Positions 1-11,134 of a DNA stretch of 64,000 bases are shown one piece after another. Source of the stretch: Erodium maritimum (taxonomy: Eukaryota; Streptophyta; Magnoliopsida; Geraniales; Geraniaceae); NCBI GenBank assembly GCA_963921825.1, contig OY997592.1, forward strand, positions 33,908,252-33,972,251. Direction: 5' to 3'. The notes below the pieces were generated by a model that was given only the letters and a program-made list of their open reading frames with translations, did not search any database and had not been told where the DNA came from. Positions within the stretch are counted from its first letter, which is position 1; the number at the start of each line of letters is the position of its first letter. The position numbers and the translations under genes are program-made.

Positions 1-1536
1 CCGTGGCACCCTTTATCGATGGCAAGCCGACAGGCGGGCCAAACCTCCACGCCAATCACACAAATCATACGAATGCTCAACAACCAGCGAAAATAACATA
101 ATGACTAGCTACCACTCAGCAAGTCGGTCAACAACCATACAAGTTTAAAACCCCACAGGCACTCATGGCCACACACAACCACAATCAGTTCATTAACCCT
201 ACGACACCACCAAGTTCCACATGCATTTCTATTGTTCGACAAGTTCACTCAACCTACGACACCACCAAGTGTCACATGCAATTCTATTATTCGACATGTT
301 CACTCAACCTACGACACCACCAAGTGTCACATGCATTCTATTATTCGACAAGTTTACTTATCCTACGACACCAATAGTGTCACATGCATTTATACTGTTC
401 GACAGGTTTACTTATCCTATGACACCAACAATGTCACATGCATTTCTACTGATAACTTTCCCTAGTCAAGGCCGATATCCGGCTACTTTTCCCTACCTCG
501 TAATGCTTTCCAAACGTCCACGCTCAAGCTCCGGCGCGCTCGCGATCACTCGCCTAGCCTCCTCTTTCCGCGGTCGGCGGCACGATCTAACATGATCACA
601 AGTTAGAACACTTTTTAAATGCGCAGGCAAAACCGAATTTAATGAAATTGACACCCAAACGCAACCCTGACAATGCCGATCACTCCCAAACTTCCCAATT
701 ACTCGACATTGTAAACAATGGGCCCGGAAAGGCCCGATTCGCCCGGCTCGGCGAATCTGCCCGGGATCGGAAAACGCCCTTCCGGGGCTCCGAAAATTCC
801 CGTTTTCGTTTCTACGATCCTAAAATAATTCAAGTGTTCCTACGCAATCGACGGAATCAATTTCCGACGTCCGAGCGATTTAATTCGCGTTTAAAGTTTC
901 TAAACCCGCCATTTCCAATTTTTACAAATTAATTCCATAATTCGTTCCAGGTGTGAATTATCGACTTGGGCATCGTCCGACACCACCCGAACATGAAAAA
1001 CCCAAGGCCTGAACACGTGGGCCACACCCGGCCACCACCCACGGTGGCCGGAGCTCCCACGAGCCTCTGGTCACCGGAATCCGTCTATTTTTGCCCATAA
1101 CGAACCCCAATCCTTAACCCAACCATATTTGAACCGTATAAACTCAAACCCTAAATTTCAAACGTACCAAAACGAGAAAAAGTCGGGTTCTCACCGTAGG
1201 GAATCACGAGGGGAGCTCGAATACGCAACCGTTGAGACGATTCGTCGGTCGGAACGTCGGGAAATCACCAAAAACCCTAACTTCCCTTTTTCCCTTTTCT
1301 TTTTCTCCTTCTCCTTCTTCTCTCTTCTTTCTCTCTCCTTTTTTCTCTTTTTTTTTTCCAAATGGCCAAACACCACTTCTTCATTTCCTTTTATTTTGGT
1401 TTAAAACAACCAACCACCACTTGTTTGACATGTGTCATAAGGGTCCCACAACTTAGAAAAATATCTTGGTAGATATTTTTCAATCTGATTCGCGAAATTC
1501 GGCCGTCTCGGTCCCCATGCGGGCCCATTTTCCAAG
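1..1536 (-). mobile_element. Family-L gypsy LTR, minus strand, left piece
   Basis: Read on the minus strand, this matches the long LTR family seen at 12705-16087, 16709-20007 and 29996-33246: the GGCCATGAG tandem units (1-170), the small GACAC stem-loops (200-450), the conserved block around the ATCGTG acceptor-like site (560-600), and the AT-rich middle (640-940). Its 3' end lies left of the window. The piece stops at 1536, where a plus-strand element of the same family is inserted, and resumes at 5558. With no internal region attached on the right, it is probably a solo LTR. Confidence 0.8.
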
Positions 1537-2752
1537 TGTAATAACCACTCCTGGTCAACGCTAGTCAAATCGGCGAAAAACAAGAAAATTTAAAATTTTT
1601 GGACAAACACTTAAATGAACCTAAATTTGACCCCGAGGGTCATACCAGACTTAAGTTGACCCCGATATCGACCAAAGTGAGTTCCGGGGGACTCAGGGAA
1701 ACTTTCTGACCAATTTGGGAAAGGTTGACTTTTTGCTGGAAAAGTCAACCGAGCGACGTTTTGGTCCATTCGAGACCCGTTTTAAATCCAAAAATCTTAG
1801 TCGTCGTCACAGCGGTCTTAGTTGAGCCGTTTCCTTGTAGCCCATGAAGTTTCGTAATTTCTTGGAAAAAATGCCATTCGGGGCCCGAGACGTCCGAATT
1901 TCGCGAATCTGATTGGAAAATATCTAGAAGATATTTTTCAAAAAGGTGTGGGACTTACTTGCCACTTGTCATCCAAGTGGTGGTGTTAGGTGATTTATGA
2001 ACCAAACAAAGGCAAGACCACACAATGGTGGTCGGCCATAGTTCAAAAATAGAAAAAAAGAGGAGAAGTTTAGAGAGAGAAAAGGAGAGAAAAGAGAAGG
2101 AGATCTAGGGTTTTGCTACTATTCCCGACGATCAAACCGATAGATCACCTCAACGATCAAGGAATTGAACTCCCATCAACATTCTCTACGGTGAGCAACT
2201 ATCCGATTTTCGTTTTGTTAAGTTTGAAAGTTAGGGTTTGGGTTAAAACTAGTGGTTTGTGGTTGAGTTGAGGTGTGGGGTTCGTTAGAGGTGTTTTGGA
2301 GCGAAAGGATGATCGTTTTCCGGTGACCGAAGGCTCGGGGGGAGCTCCGGCCATCGTGCACGGTGGCTGGCCGGACATGGGGTGGCTGGCCGGAGTTAGG
2401 GCCGGCCACCACCATGGTGAACCGGCCCCAAAATGGCCCTAGCCACCCACGGACAAGGATGGCCGGGTGGGGCCCACATGCCCGGGTATCGGTTTTTCGT
2501 GTTCTGGTGGTTTAGGACGATCCCCAAGTCGTTAATCCGCACCCGGATCGAAATTTGGAATTAAATTGTAAAAGTTGTAAATGACGGGTCTAGAAACTTT
2601 AAACGCGAATTAAATTACTCGAAAGTCGGAAATTGATTTCGTCGAGTGCATAGGAACCCTTGAATTATTCTAAGACCGTAGAAATGAAAACGGGAATTTT
2701 CGGAGCCCCGAAAGGACGTTTTCCAATCCCGGGCAGATTCGTCGGGTCGGGT
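1537..2752 (+). mobile_element. Truncated 5' LTR of the 1.5-5.6 kb gypsy element
   Basis: It begins TGTAATAACCACTCC and is collinear with the first third of the solo LTR at 12705: the GGTCAA/TTGACC-rich start, the hairpin with arms GGTTGACTTTT/AAAAGTCAACC (about 1724-1751), a purine-rich stretch (2045-2105), and the CTACG|GTGAG donor-like site near 2190. It stops near 2752 in the GGGCAGATTCG block and passes straight into pol sequence. This is an internal deletion junction with little or no homology. Confidence 0.75.
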
Positions 2753-3055
2753 GAATATCCACGTTTCCCAGTTGCGGAAGTATCTTCGGAACCCTCGCAC
2801 GTCATTGAGTGGGCAGATGTCGAGATAGCAGGTGATGTCTAGTATAAGGAGAAACCGGCTTGGGAAATGGATCCACGGGAACAGGTCATGCGCGGAAAGG
2901 TTATCCGCTTGGAACGGGTGCAGTGGCGGCACCACGAGGTTGAGTCGACTTTGGGACGCGAGGACGAGGTTCGCGCGAAGTACCCCGATCTGTTCGACTC
3001 CGGAGGTACGTTTGTTTTAAATTTTGAGGACGAAATTATTTTAAGGGGGGTAGAC
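2753..3055 (+). pseudogene. Gypsy pol C-terminal remnant plus polypurine tract
   Basis: The translation matches the pol tail of the larger element at 29690-29940: both share a YPRFPVAEV start, a WEMDPREQV segment, a KVIRLERVQWRHHE block and a YPD-FDS end. A stop codon falls after the AGDV residues. The tail is followed by AAGGGGGGTAGAC at 3043-3055, a plus-strand priming tract directly abutting the LTR start TGTG at 3056. Integrase and RT are absent. The block after the integrase C-terminal domain is typical of plant chromovirus-like or Tekay/Del-like elements, but I see no clear chromodomain. Confidence 0.7.
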
Positions 3056-5552
3056 TGTGAAGACCGCCTCGGTTAAAATTTTAAATTGATTCGTTTGGGA
3101 ACGTCGGGGTTGAAAAGCGGGTTAATTTTTGGAACCAGTTGAAAAAAAAAGGAAAAGAAAGATCAGACGTGTGTGGCGGCTTGTTCTTGACAGAGAAGAG
3201 AGACATCAAGGTTTTTGTGGTTATGGCTCTTGTATGTGGCAGCCACTTACTTGTTTGATCATTAATGATCCATTGATCATTAGTTGAAGGAGGCGGCTTG
3301 AGCAGCTCAACTTTGCAGGTGAGAAATTGATTTGAACAACTACCTATTTCCTTGTTTTTAGCTTGGTCTGTGAGTGGTATATTATGGTGCATTAAATACT
3401 CCACTTGTTCCATGTTTTAACATCAATTTGGTGGCTGTGTGCGTGGGAGATAAAGAGGTAAAACAGTTGGAGTATTAATTGTAGTTCAGACAACAAGTTG
3501 TGTTCTTATATATTCTCTTTTAAGGAAAAGTTGAGATCGTGGGGGAGCTAGTTTATCGGTATCAAAAGATCGGTTTGGGTTCTTTTGTTTATTATCGTCT
3601 TGTGTTGAGAAATAGGGAATTAGGGTTTGTAATTGGTGAGAATTCGGAGATTGTGGTTAGAAACTTTAAACGCAAATTAAATTACTCGGAAGTCGGAAAT
3701 TGATTCCGTCGAGTGCATAGGAACTCTTAAATTATTCTAAGACCGTAGAAACGAAAACGGGAATTTTCGGAGCCCCGGAAGGGCGTTTTCAAAACCCGGG
3801 GCGAATCGGGCTTTTCCGAGTCCATTATCGACAATGTCGAGTAATTGGGAAGTTTGGGAGTGATCTACATTGTCGGGGTTACTTTTGGGCGTCAAGTTTA
3901 TTAAAATTCAGTTTATGCCTGCAAGCTTAAAAGTGTTTTAAGTTGTGTTCTTATTAGATCGTGCCACCGACAGAGGAAAGAGAAAGCTAGGCGAGTGATC
4001 GAGATCACGCCGGAGCTTGATTGTGAGCTTTTTGGGAAAGCATACGAGGTAGGAAAAAGTAGCCGGATCTCGGCCTTGACTAGGGAAACTTAACAGTAGA
4101 AATGCATGTGACACTTGTGTGTCGTGGGTTAAGTAAGTTTATCGAACAATAGAAAGGCAGGCGACACCGGGTGGTGTCGTGTGATACGGGAACGTATCGA
4201 ACAATAGAAATGCATGTGACACTTAGTAGTGTCGTAGGAGCAGTGAACTTTCGATATTAGAATTACTGGAGGCATTTGGTTATGCCCGGAGGTTGATTGT
4301 TTAGTTGTGTCTTGGGTGGCCATGAGAGCCCGTACTTTACTGTTTGTGTCTTGGGTGGCCATGAGAGCCCATACTTTACTGTTTGTGTCTTGGGTGGCCA
4401 TGAGGGCCCGTACTTTACTGTTTGTGTCTTGGGTGGCCATGAGAGTCTGTACTTTACTGTTTGTGTCTTGGGTGGCCATGAGAGCCCGTATTTTACTGTT
4501 GATGTGTCTTGGGTGGCCATGAGTGCCCGTGGGGTTGTTAAACCCGTATTTTACTGTTGGTGTGTCTCGGGTGGCCATGAGTGCCTGTGGGGTTGTTGAA
4601 CCCGTGTTTTACCGTTGGTGTCTTGGGTGGCCATGAGTACCCGTGGGGTTGTTGAACCTGTGTTTTACCGTTGGTGTCTTGGGTGGCCATGAGTGCCTGT
4701 GAAGTGTTAAACCTGTGTTGTTGCTGTCAGTTGAACTTTGCTTGTGTTTGTGATTGTGGTTACCTGAGGTTGGGGGCCCGCCTCATGATAAAGGGGGTCC
4801 CGTGATCGCGCACGTATGCATGTTCAGACGAGGTAGGGGGTCCGCCTGAGAGTAAAGGGGTTCTGGTAACGCGTGCGTGGTGGTGACATGTCGACCGCCT
4901 GATCCGACTACGTGTCGGGAAAAGTGCGACAGGTCGACCGCCTGATCCAACCTTCGTGTTGGGAAAAGTTGCGTGGGGACTGAGTAGCTGGAGTGTGATC
5001 CTTTGCGATCTTGTTTGGTGTGCGATCCTTTGTGATCTTGGGTGTGGCGTGGTTATCTTTCGTGTCTTTGGAGGAAGTCGTAATCGTTGTGTCGGGTCTA
5101 CATTACGTGTTCGAGTGTTGAGTCGGTTGAGGAAAGTAATAGTCGTGTGTCAGTCGGGTTACTTGAATTTAGGGATAGTAGTCCCCGGTGTTTGGGTTGT
5201 TGTTGGTGTTACCGGCATTGCCTGCTAGTATGCCGTAGTCAGTCTATTATCTGTGGTGGTGAGCGAACGGTCACCCCTAGCTGCTTTTCCTACAGGTACT
5301 GGTCGCGGGACGGACTATGTGAGCTCTCGAAGCTTGAAGAGCTAGGAGCGGGAGTCCGGGTTTCCTTTTTGAGTCTAGCGACGTACGCCTTGTATTTTGT
5401 CCGCTTGTTGGGACGTGCTTTTCAGTTGTAAATTATTATTTTGATTAACTAAACGGTGGTTTTAAAGTGTTTTATTTAAAAGGTTTGAAAATGTTTTATT
5501 GTCTTAAACGTTCGCGTTTCGGGTTCGGTTCTACTGAATTTGGGGGTTGACA
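3056..5552 (+). mobile_element. 3' LTR with a divergent upstream third
   Basis: The LTR starts TGTGAAGACC right after the polypurine tract and ends GGTTGACA. From about 3655 onward it follows the family consensus: AAACTTTAAACGC block, ATCGTG acceptor-like site near 3958, stem-loops 4100-4235, tandem array 4306-4720, palindrome 5258-5275, CTACAG site near 5294. From about 3080 to 3650 it does not resemble the 5' LTR of the same element. LTRs of one insertion should be near-identical, so this is a chimera or a recombinant between subfamilies. Confidence 0.75.
4306..4720 (+). repeat. Tandem repeat inside the LTR, GGGTGGCCATGAG units
   Basis: Five units of about 39 bp (each containing CTTGGGTGGCCATGAG and a TTTACTGTTTGTG tail) are followed by about four longer units of roughly 60 bp that add GGTTGTTGAACCCGTG. 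The same unit occurs in the other family-L LTRs in different numbers (14607-14990, 18355-18750, 31960-32010, and minus strand at 1-170 and 38640-38900), so the array expands and contracts independently in each copy. Confidence 0.85.
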
Positions 5553-5557
5553 CCAAG

Positions 5558-5881
5558 AATTTACGAAACTTCACGTTCTACAGGAAAACGGCCCAACTAA
5601 GACCGCTGTGACGACGGCTAAGCTTTTTGGATCCAAATCGGGCCTCGAACGGACCAAAACGTCGCTCGGTTGACTTTTTCGGCAAAAAGTCAACTTTTCC
5701 CGAATTTATCAAAAAGTTGCCCTGAGTCACCCAGAACTGACTTTGGTCGATATCGGGGTCAACTTAAGTCCGATATGACCCTCGGGGTCAATTTTAGGTT
5801 CATTTAGGTGTTTGTCCCAAAATTTTAAATTTTTCCATTTTTCCGCCGATTGAACGGCGTTGACCAGGAGCGGTCCTTACA
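5558..5881 (-). mobile_element. Family-L LTR, minus strand, right piece (LTR start)
   Basis: This continues the LTR interrupted at 1536. On the minus strand it begins TGTAAGGACCGCTCCTGG at 5881 and runs through the W-box-rich start (GGTCAA, TTGACC, AAAGTCAACC) to the TTCTTGG block where the insertion lies. The flanking plus-strand bases are GTACG (5882-5886). The matching TSD would be left of the window and cannot be checked. Confidence 0.8.
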
Positions 5882-6160
5882 GTACGGGGAAAAATGGGTG
5901 GGTAAAAATAGATCAAAAACGGGTTTTAATTGTAAAAATCTTGTTTCATAGTGTTTCTTGTTGGTAAGTTCAGCTAATTGTAAAAAATGAAGGCCATTGT
6001 AAACTAGTTTAAGGTATATTTTTGTAATTATAAAACAAAGAGGGCTAAAACACAAGTATAAGGCATATTTTTGTAATTATCAATAAAAAATGACTAAAAG
6101 ACAAGTTTAGAGTATTTTTTTGTAATTATCAAAAAGGATGACTAAAACACAAGAATTGTT
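5882..6160. repeat. AT-rich flank with a short tandem repeat
   Basis: From about 6003 to 6150 a unit near 59 bp is repeated two to three times: GCATATTTTTGTAATTATCA followed by AATGACTAAAAGACAAG. No coding potential was recognised. It may be the outer part of the adjacent copia LTR or a local minisatellite. Confidence 0.5.
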
Positions 6161-6426
6161 CAATGACTAATAGGTCAAGCGGAAAAGAGAGAAATTTTAA
6201 TTTTCGATGTTTGAGATCTATTAGTTCTGTACAAAAATTGACTTAAGTAGGTTGGTATAAATAAGCTCTGATTAGAAGTAATAAGGAAATTTTATGAGGT
6301 AGCAAATCCCACAAAATCCTCCCCAAAATATCATGGCATAACCTTCCTATCATTTAGTCAAAACCACTGTTAGGAAAAGGAAATAAAATACAATTAAATG
6401 TATTTTACAAATAACATTTTTTCAAT
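6160..6426 (-). mobile_element. 3' LTR piece of a minus-strand copia element
   Basis: The segment matches 42960-43175 plus 43915-43955 (shared blocks around GGTTG-TATAAATA-GCT, AAATCCCA-AAAATCCT and AATGTATTTTACAAAT). On the minus strand it is directly preceded by a purine-rich tract (about 6427-6441, minus-strand GTGGGGGATT), as expected for a polypurine tract before a 3' LTR. Reverse transcriptase remnants lie farther upstream on the minus strand. The outer boundary is approximate. Confidence 0.55.
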
Positions 6427-8420
6427 AATCCCCCACAAAATGTGATGGGTACGAAGAGGAAGACGAGGAACTGGTGACTTCTCATAATTGATACCTGCAT
6501 AAGATAAGTAGATAACATCCCAGAACCTTGCCTTGTGAAAATATATTTACTTTGCTTACTGATTAGTCAACGCGATGTCCTTGAACTATTATGTCGTTCA
6601 TGCAAATGATGATATACTCCACACAGATACCACCAAACACAAGTTTAGTTCTCATGGTTATAATCGTTATGGTCATGAATATCTCTTGATTCTACAAGAG
6701 TTTAAGATAGCTAGCCCTCTTAGCCCCCCTTAAAGCAACCCCACTTCACTTCTTTTTCTAATAATTTTTATGTACAAGGAACCATTAAAAGCAATACTTA
6801 TCTTGAACACGTTTTAAATAACTATTTACATCATATGAATGGACTCGGGGTTGACCCCCACAATGACTTTACAAGGTTTATGAAATTAGGTTGTCCTATT
6901 GAACCTAGATTTTGGGATCCCTAGCCAACTAGGTTGAGATTTCCTTCACATAATGCCTTAAATGTTTACGGGATTTAGTCACATTCCTTTGGATGTCTTA
7001 TCAACTAGATCTCTATTTAACCCTTTGGTTAGTGGATCCGAGATATTATCATTTGATCTTACAAAATCAATAGCGATAACTCCAATTGAGATTAATTGTC
7101 TAATGTTGTGTCAACAACGCATGTCTCGAATATTACCATATTATATGCCCTATTGATTGCTGCTTGATGCACACACATCTTGGACACATGCTTTAGGCGG
7201 TTTGTAATATCCTCCAAGAAGTTTTGTAGCCACTCAACTTCCTTACTGGTTTTACAACTTAAATTCCATGGTGGATCCGGTAATGATCGTTTGTCTTGAG
7301 GATTTCCACAACACTGTTGCTCCTGCTAGAGTAAAGATATATCTACTTGTGCCTTCTGAATCTTTAATATTAGATATTCAACTAGCATCAAAGTATCCTT
7401 CAAGAACAGAAGGTTCTCTCATATAGTGAAGTCCATATTCATGAGTGTAGCATAAGTATCTAAGTACTCTTATGATCGTTGTTCAATGGTCTTTCCCTAT
7501 ATTACTCGTGATTTTGCTCAATGTATTTACTGTGAACGTAATGTCAAGTCTAGTACAACTCATGAGATACATGAGACTGCCTATAATTCGTGCATATTTT
7601 ATTTGTTCAATGCTTTCAACTTTATTTTTATACAAGTGTTGACTAATGTCTATTGGAGTTCCGGCATTACTAGTATCCTTCTTATTGAACTTTATCGGTA
7701 TCTTGTCTACGTAGTTTGACTGGGTTAACATGATACCATCAGATGAACGTTTGATTTGGATGCCCAAAATCATATCAGCGAGTCCTATATCTTTCTCTTC
7801 AAACTTAGAGTTTAACAAGTCTTTGGTCATTTTCCCATATTATCATTACTTCATATGATTATGTCATCCACGTACAAACATAGGTTCTTACACTCCTCAC
7901 TTGTGGTATTAACACATATGTATTTGTCACACTCATTTATCTTATTGTCATTAGCTATCATGAAAACATCAAACTATTTGTGTCATTGCTTATGTGCTTA
8001 GTTTAGTCCATATAAGGATTTTACTAGCTTGCGAACCTTCCTTTCATGTCATGGAGATACATACCGTTTAGGTTTCACCATATAGATTTCTTCGTCTAGA
8101 TTTCCATCGAGAAAAGTTGTTTTTATATCTATTTGATGTATTTCAAGATTCAGCAAGGCGACAACCGTGATAATCATTCTAATGGATGTTATTCTCGACA
8201 TAAGAGAATATGTATTAAAGTATTCAAGACCTTGTTTTTGTGTGTACCCTTTCCCAATCAATCTGGCCTTTTACTTATCTATTGTTCCGTCCATTTAGAA
8301 CTCAGTGGTTTTATTCCCACAAGAAGGTCCACTAGTTCTCACGTATGCTTTTGCACAATGAACTCAATTTCACTTTTTAGCCTTTTTCCACAGAGGACTT
8401 TCTGCTAAGCTTATAGCTTT
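6427..8420 (-). pseudogene. Decayed copia pol (RT and RNase H), minus strand
   Basis: Reading the minus strand from about 8420 downward: a reverse transcriptase front part (8049-8261) with GKGYTQKQG, an IDIKTTFLDGNL block and EEIYM; a YVDD catalytic motif near 7857-7884; an RT/RNase H linker (7483-7830) with IGLADMILGIQIKR and YARIIGSLMYLM; then an RNase H part (about 7170-7480) recognisable from an SKEVEWLQNFLEDI-like end. Frames change repeatedly and stops are present. Integrase and gag are not visible. This is an old Ty1/copia copy. Confidence 0.75.
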
Positions 8421-10860
8421 AGTATAAGTTAGAGGTTTTGCCTTTACCATGTAGGTCATGAAGTCTGAGCCAAAGGATGTTTCCACCCTTATTCTTTTTC
8501 TTCTTCTGGGGTTCAACCTCATCTTCAATCTCTACTCCATGTTGAAGCACCTATTGTGAGATTCATCAATCTCGATCTCTTGTTGGTAGTTTTCACTATT
8601 TTCCTCACCAACTTATACAAGTCAATACCTTAGCAAGACATCCCACACTTTCAAATATTTATAAGAATATTTTTTCCTTTCCATAACTCGTGTGGAGTCT
8701 TGTCTAATTTCTTACGGGGTACCTTATTCAGAAGGTAGTTAGGTTGACAAATTGGCTTCCCCCTCCCCACATATCAAGTGACAACCCTATTTGATTTGAT
8801 CAAAGGTTTCGTCATTTGTATGATTATTTTAACTGAACATAAATTCTACATTTATAATATGTTGGAATTTTAAGATGTGTTCCGAGATTGTTTGTTTTTA
8901 CGCAGCACTACGTGGTAAACGTGTCCAACCTTTTTTTCATACATATAATGACTCAATGAGATAATTATAAGAAGTGTTCCCCTTATTTTATTCATTTCTT
9001 GGACTTAACGTTTTTGGAAACATATTCATTTCCCATAAATATTTATCCTTAGTCAAAAACTAATTTCACACCCTCACAAACGTTCTTTAAGCCTTGTAAG
9101 CTTCAAGTGGTTTCAAGATTCTTCCCATATTCGGAAGTCATAATCGAAATCTCCATTTCAAATAATTTCACGTTTTCACTAAGAAACTATTTCATTTAAC
9201 AACTTCTAACATTTGGACGTATTCTAACATGTTTAAATTAATTTACCATATTTAAATTATCAAAAAATTGAAACTATCCAATATCTTCATATTCATTTTT
9301 GTACATGGAACAAAATAAACTTGATCTTGAATTCTCAAAAGAACTTAAAAGCCTAAATTTAATCGTTCTAGCGTGTTTCACAGTGAAACAGAAATCGATT
9401 AATAGGTCAATGATCAAATTAATCTTCTCAATGATAAATCGAAACATTTGATTCAACCTGTACCAAGGAAGCTGAATCGATTAAATAATTTTCATCGTTC
9501 GTACGTGTTTGATCTTAACAAGAAGTTGTAAAATGAAACTATTCGTTTTTTCTTTTCTTATTCTTGTATAGGTTCATTGCATTTTTAATAATAAATTGTG
9601 CATATTCATTTTTTCTTTACATGTTCTAAATACGAACATGATCAAATTCATTTTTGGATACATATTGATTGTTATATGTTTCAATTGAAATGGAATTATT
9701 CAACTTGTCATAACGTTTTCTTAATAAGAATATAATTAGATTGAACTCAAATCCTCACTTAGGATTTTTAAATCAAACTAATCGTTCTAACGTGTTCCAC
9801 AGAGAAACGAAATCGATTATTTACTTTTCTAAATCTTGCATGTTTCAAATTAATTGAAACCATTTTAATTGAATATCTTTTAACCGTTGAAAGCATGTTC
9901 GATTTAATCTATTCGTACGTGTTCTATGTTTATAACCAAATTAGATTTATATTATAGAGTTCATGAATCCATTTGTTTGATCGTCTTTACATGTTTCCAA
10001 GAAACAAGATCGATCACTTTTTTACAAATACCATTTTCATAAGGAAATATTTTAAATTCCCTTTTGGAGATTATATAAAATCGTTTAGAAAATAAATCCA
10101 ATTTGTTTCTTTGGAGATAACTGTTTAGGAATTATATTCCAAGTTCGCTTCCCTCGTTTTTGAATTCCGTATGAATTTGAAATTTGTTCAAGAATATAAT
10201 TTCCTTGAAAATTAATCTTGACACACACTTTATGGAAAATTCCTTTTTTTTCTCTCAATTTCTGTCCAACCGGGTCGGTCTTGACCCACGAACCGGACCT
10301 GCTCCATAACCCGTGCCCACGCCTTTGACCCATACGCAACCCGTTCTAACTCCGTGACTCACGAGCGAGCGACCCGACAGGAAAGAAAACTCGCGTGCGT
10401 TCTTATTAGCTTTGGGTTGTTCTCCTTTTGCCTTATGTCTTGGGATGAAAAACAAGAGGGCTTTTGCTGAATTTTTCCTTTTCTTTTTCTTGTGGTTGGG
10501 ATTGAATAATGTGGCCCACATAAACAAAACATCCAAGACCCTTTAGGGTTGTATTTGACTCATGCCGCAAAATAGAGTCCTCTATTCTTCAACCTCCAGC
10601 TACATGTAGCAACAAAGACAAAAAAGAGAAGCAGATTTTCATAGTAACAGATTGGAAAGCAAAACAATGAAACTGATTTCTAGCCAATTTTACTTGCATC
10701 AAACGAATCGTTGATTCCTTTTGTACCAGGAAATACCTATAATCTTACGATAAACCGCTAAAGCGTCTTAAGACTGTTATAAGAGGGTTAGTTCGTAAGA
10801 CAAAATAATCTTACTTAAGGTAATAGGAGTGAACTTAGCCACCTGGTAAGCCAGGCTGGC
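8421..10860. other. AT-rich DNA with degenerate repeats, no gene seen
   Basis: No convincing coding exon. Between about 9080 and 10020 a degenerate motif recurs (CGTTCTAACGTGTTCCACAG then GAAACGAAATCGATTA at 9360-9400 and 9779-9820; weaker forms near 9495, 9910 and 9978), spaced irregularly by 100-400 bp. It could be the untranslated leader of the neighbouring minus-strand copia. From about 10250 to 10560 the composition is more GC-rich but no protein family was recognised. Confidence 0.4.
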
Positions 10861-11134
10861 ACAATCTTCTCCCACTATTTTCCTTTGTTTCTCTTTCACG
10901 CGCTGGGTTATTTTCTGGGTTCACAAACGTTTTGCTTCCTTCTTCTTTGTCAGTTACGACTTCGCATTGGCAGAGAGGCGAACCATCGCGCCTCATCAAT
11001 GGGCGGCCTCGAACTTTCGCGCATACAAAAGTTGGGCTCCCTCCCTCCAATTTTCCATCGTCCGCAGGATGTTGATCGCCTCCAATTTAGGGCTCATTTG
11101 GCGGAGAAGGAGAGAGAAGCATCAAGGAGCAGCA

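Larger units (their letters stand above)
1537..5552 (+). mobile_element. Internally deleted family-L gypsy element with TSD CCAAG
   Basis: The element starts TGTAATAACC at 1537 and ends GGTTGACA at 5552. It is flanked by the 5-bp target duplication CCAAG (1532-1536 and 5553-5557), the size expected of Ty3/gypsy integration. The target is the minus-strand LTR, whose sequence continues across the insertion. Inside are a truncated 5' LTR (1537-2752), a remnant of the pol C-terminus (2753-3004), a polypurine tract (about 3043-3055) and a complete 3' LTR (3056-5552). Primer binding site, gag, protease, RT and integrase core are gone, so the copy cannot move by itself. Confidence 0.85.

Noticed and set aside
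1191..1404. Lysine/glutamate-rich or phenylalanine/serine-rich small proteins
   Set aside because: Low-complexity translation of the purine/pyrimidine tract of an LTR; the same tract recurs at 17245 and 30945.
4297..4599. Repetitive open frames on both strands with WVAMRA or GGHESPYFTVC units
   Set aside because: They are by-products of 39-bp tandem units, whose length is a multiple of three. Other LTR copies with longer units break the frames.
10885..11134. Extended N-terminus of the L13a frame upstream of 11135
   Set aside because: The upstream codons show no similarity to L13a, which begins MVSGSG in plants; the open frame there is chance.
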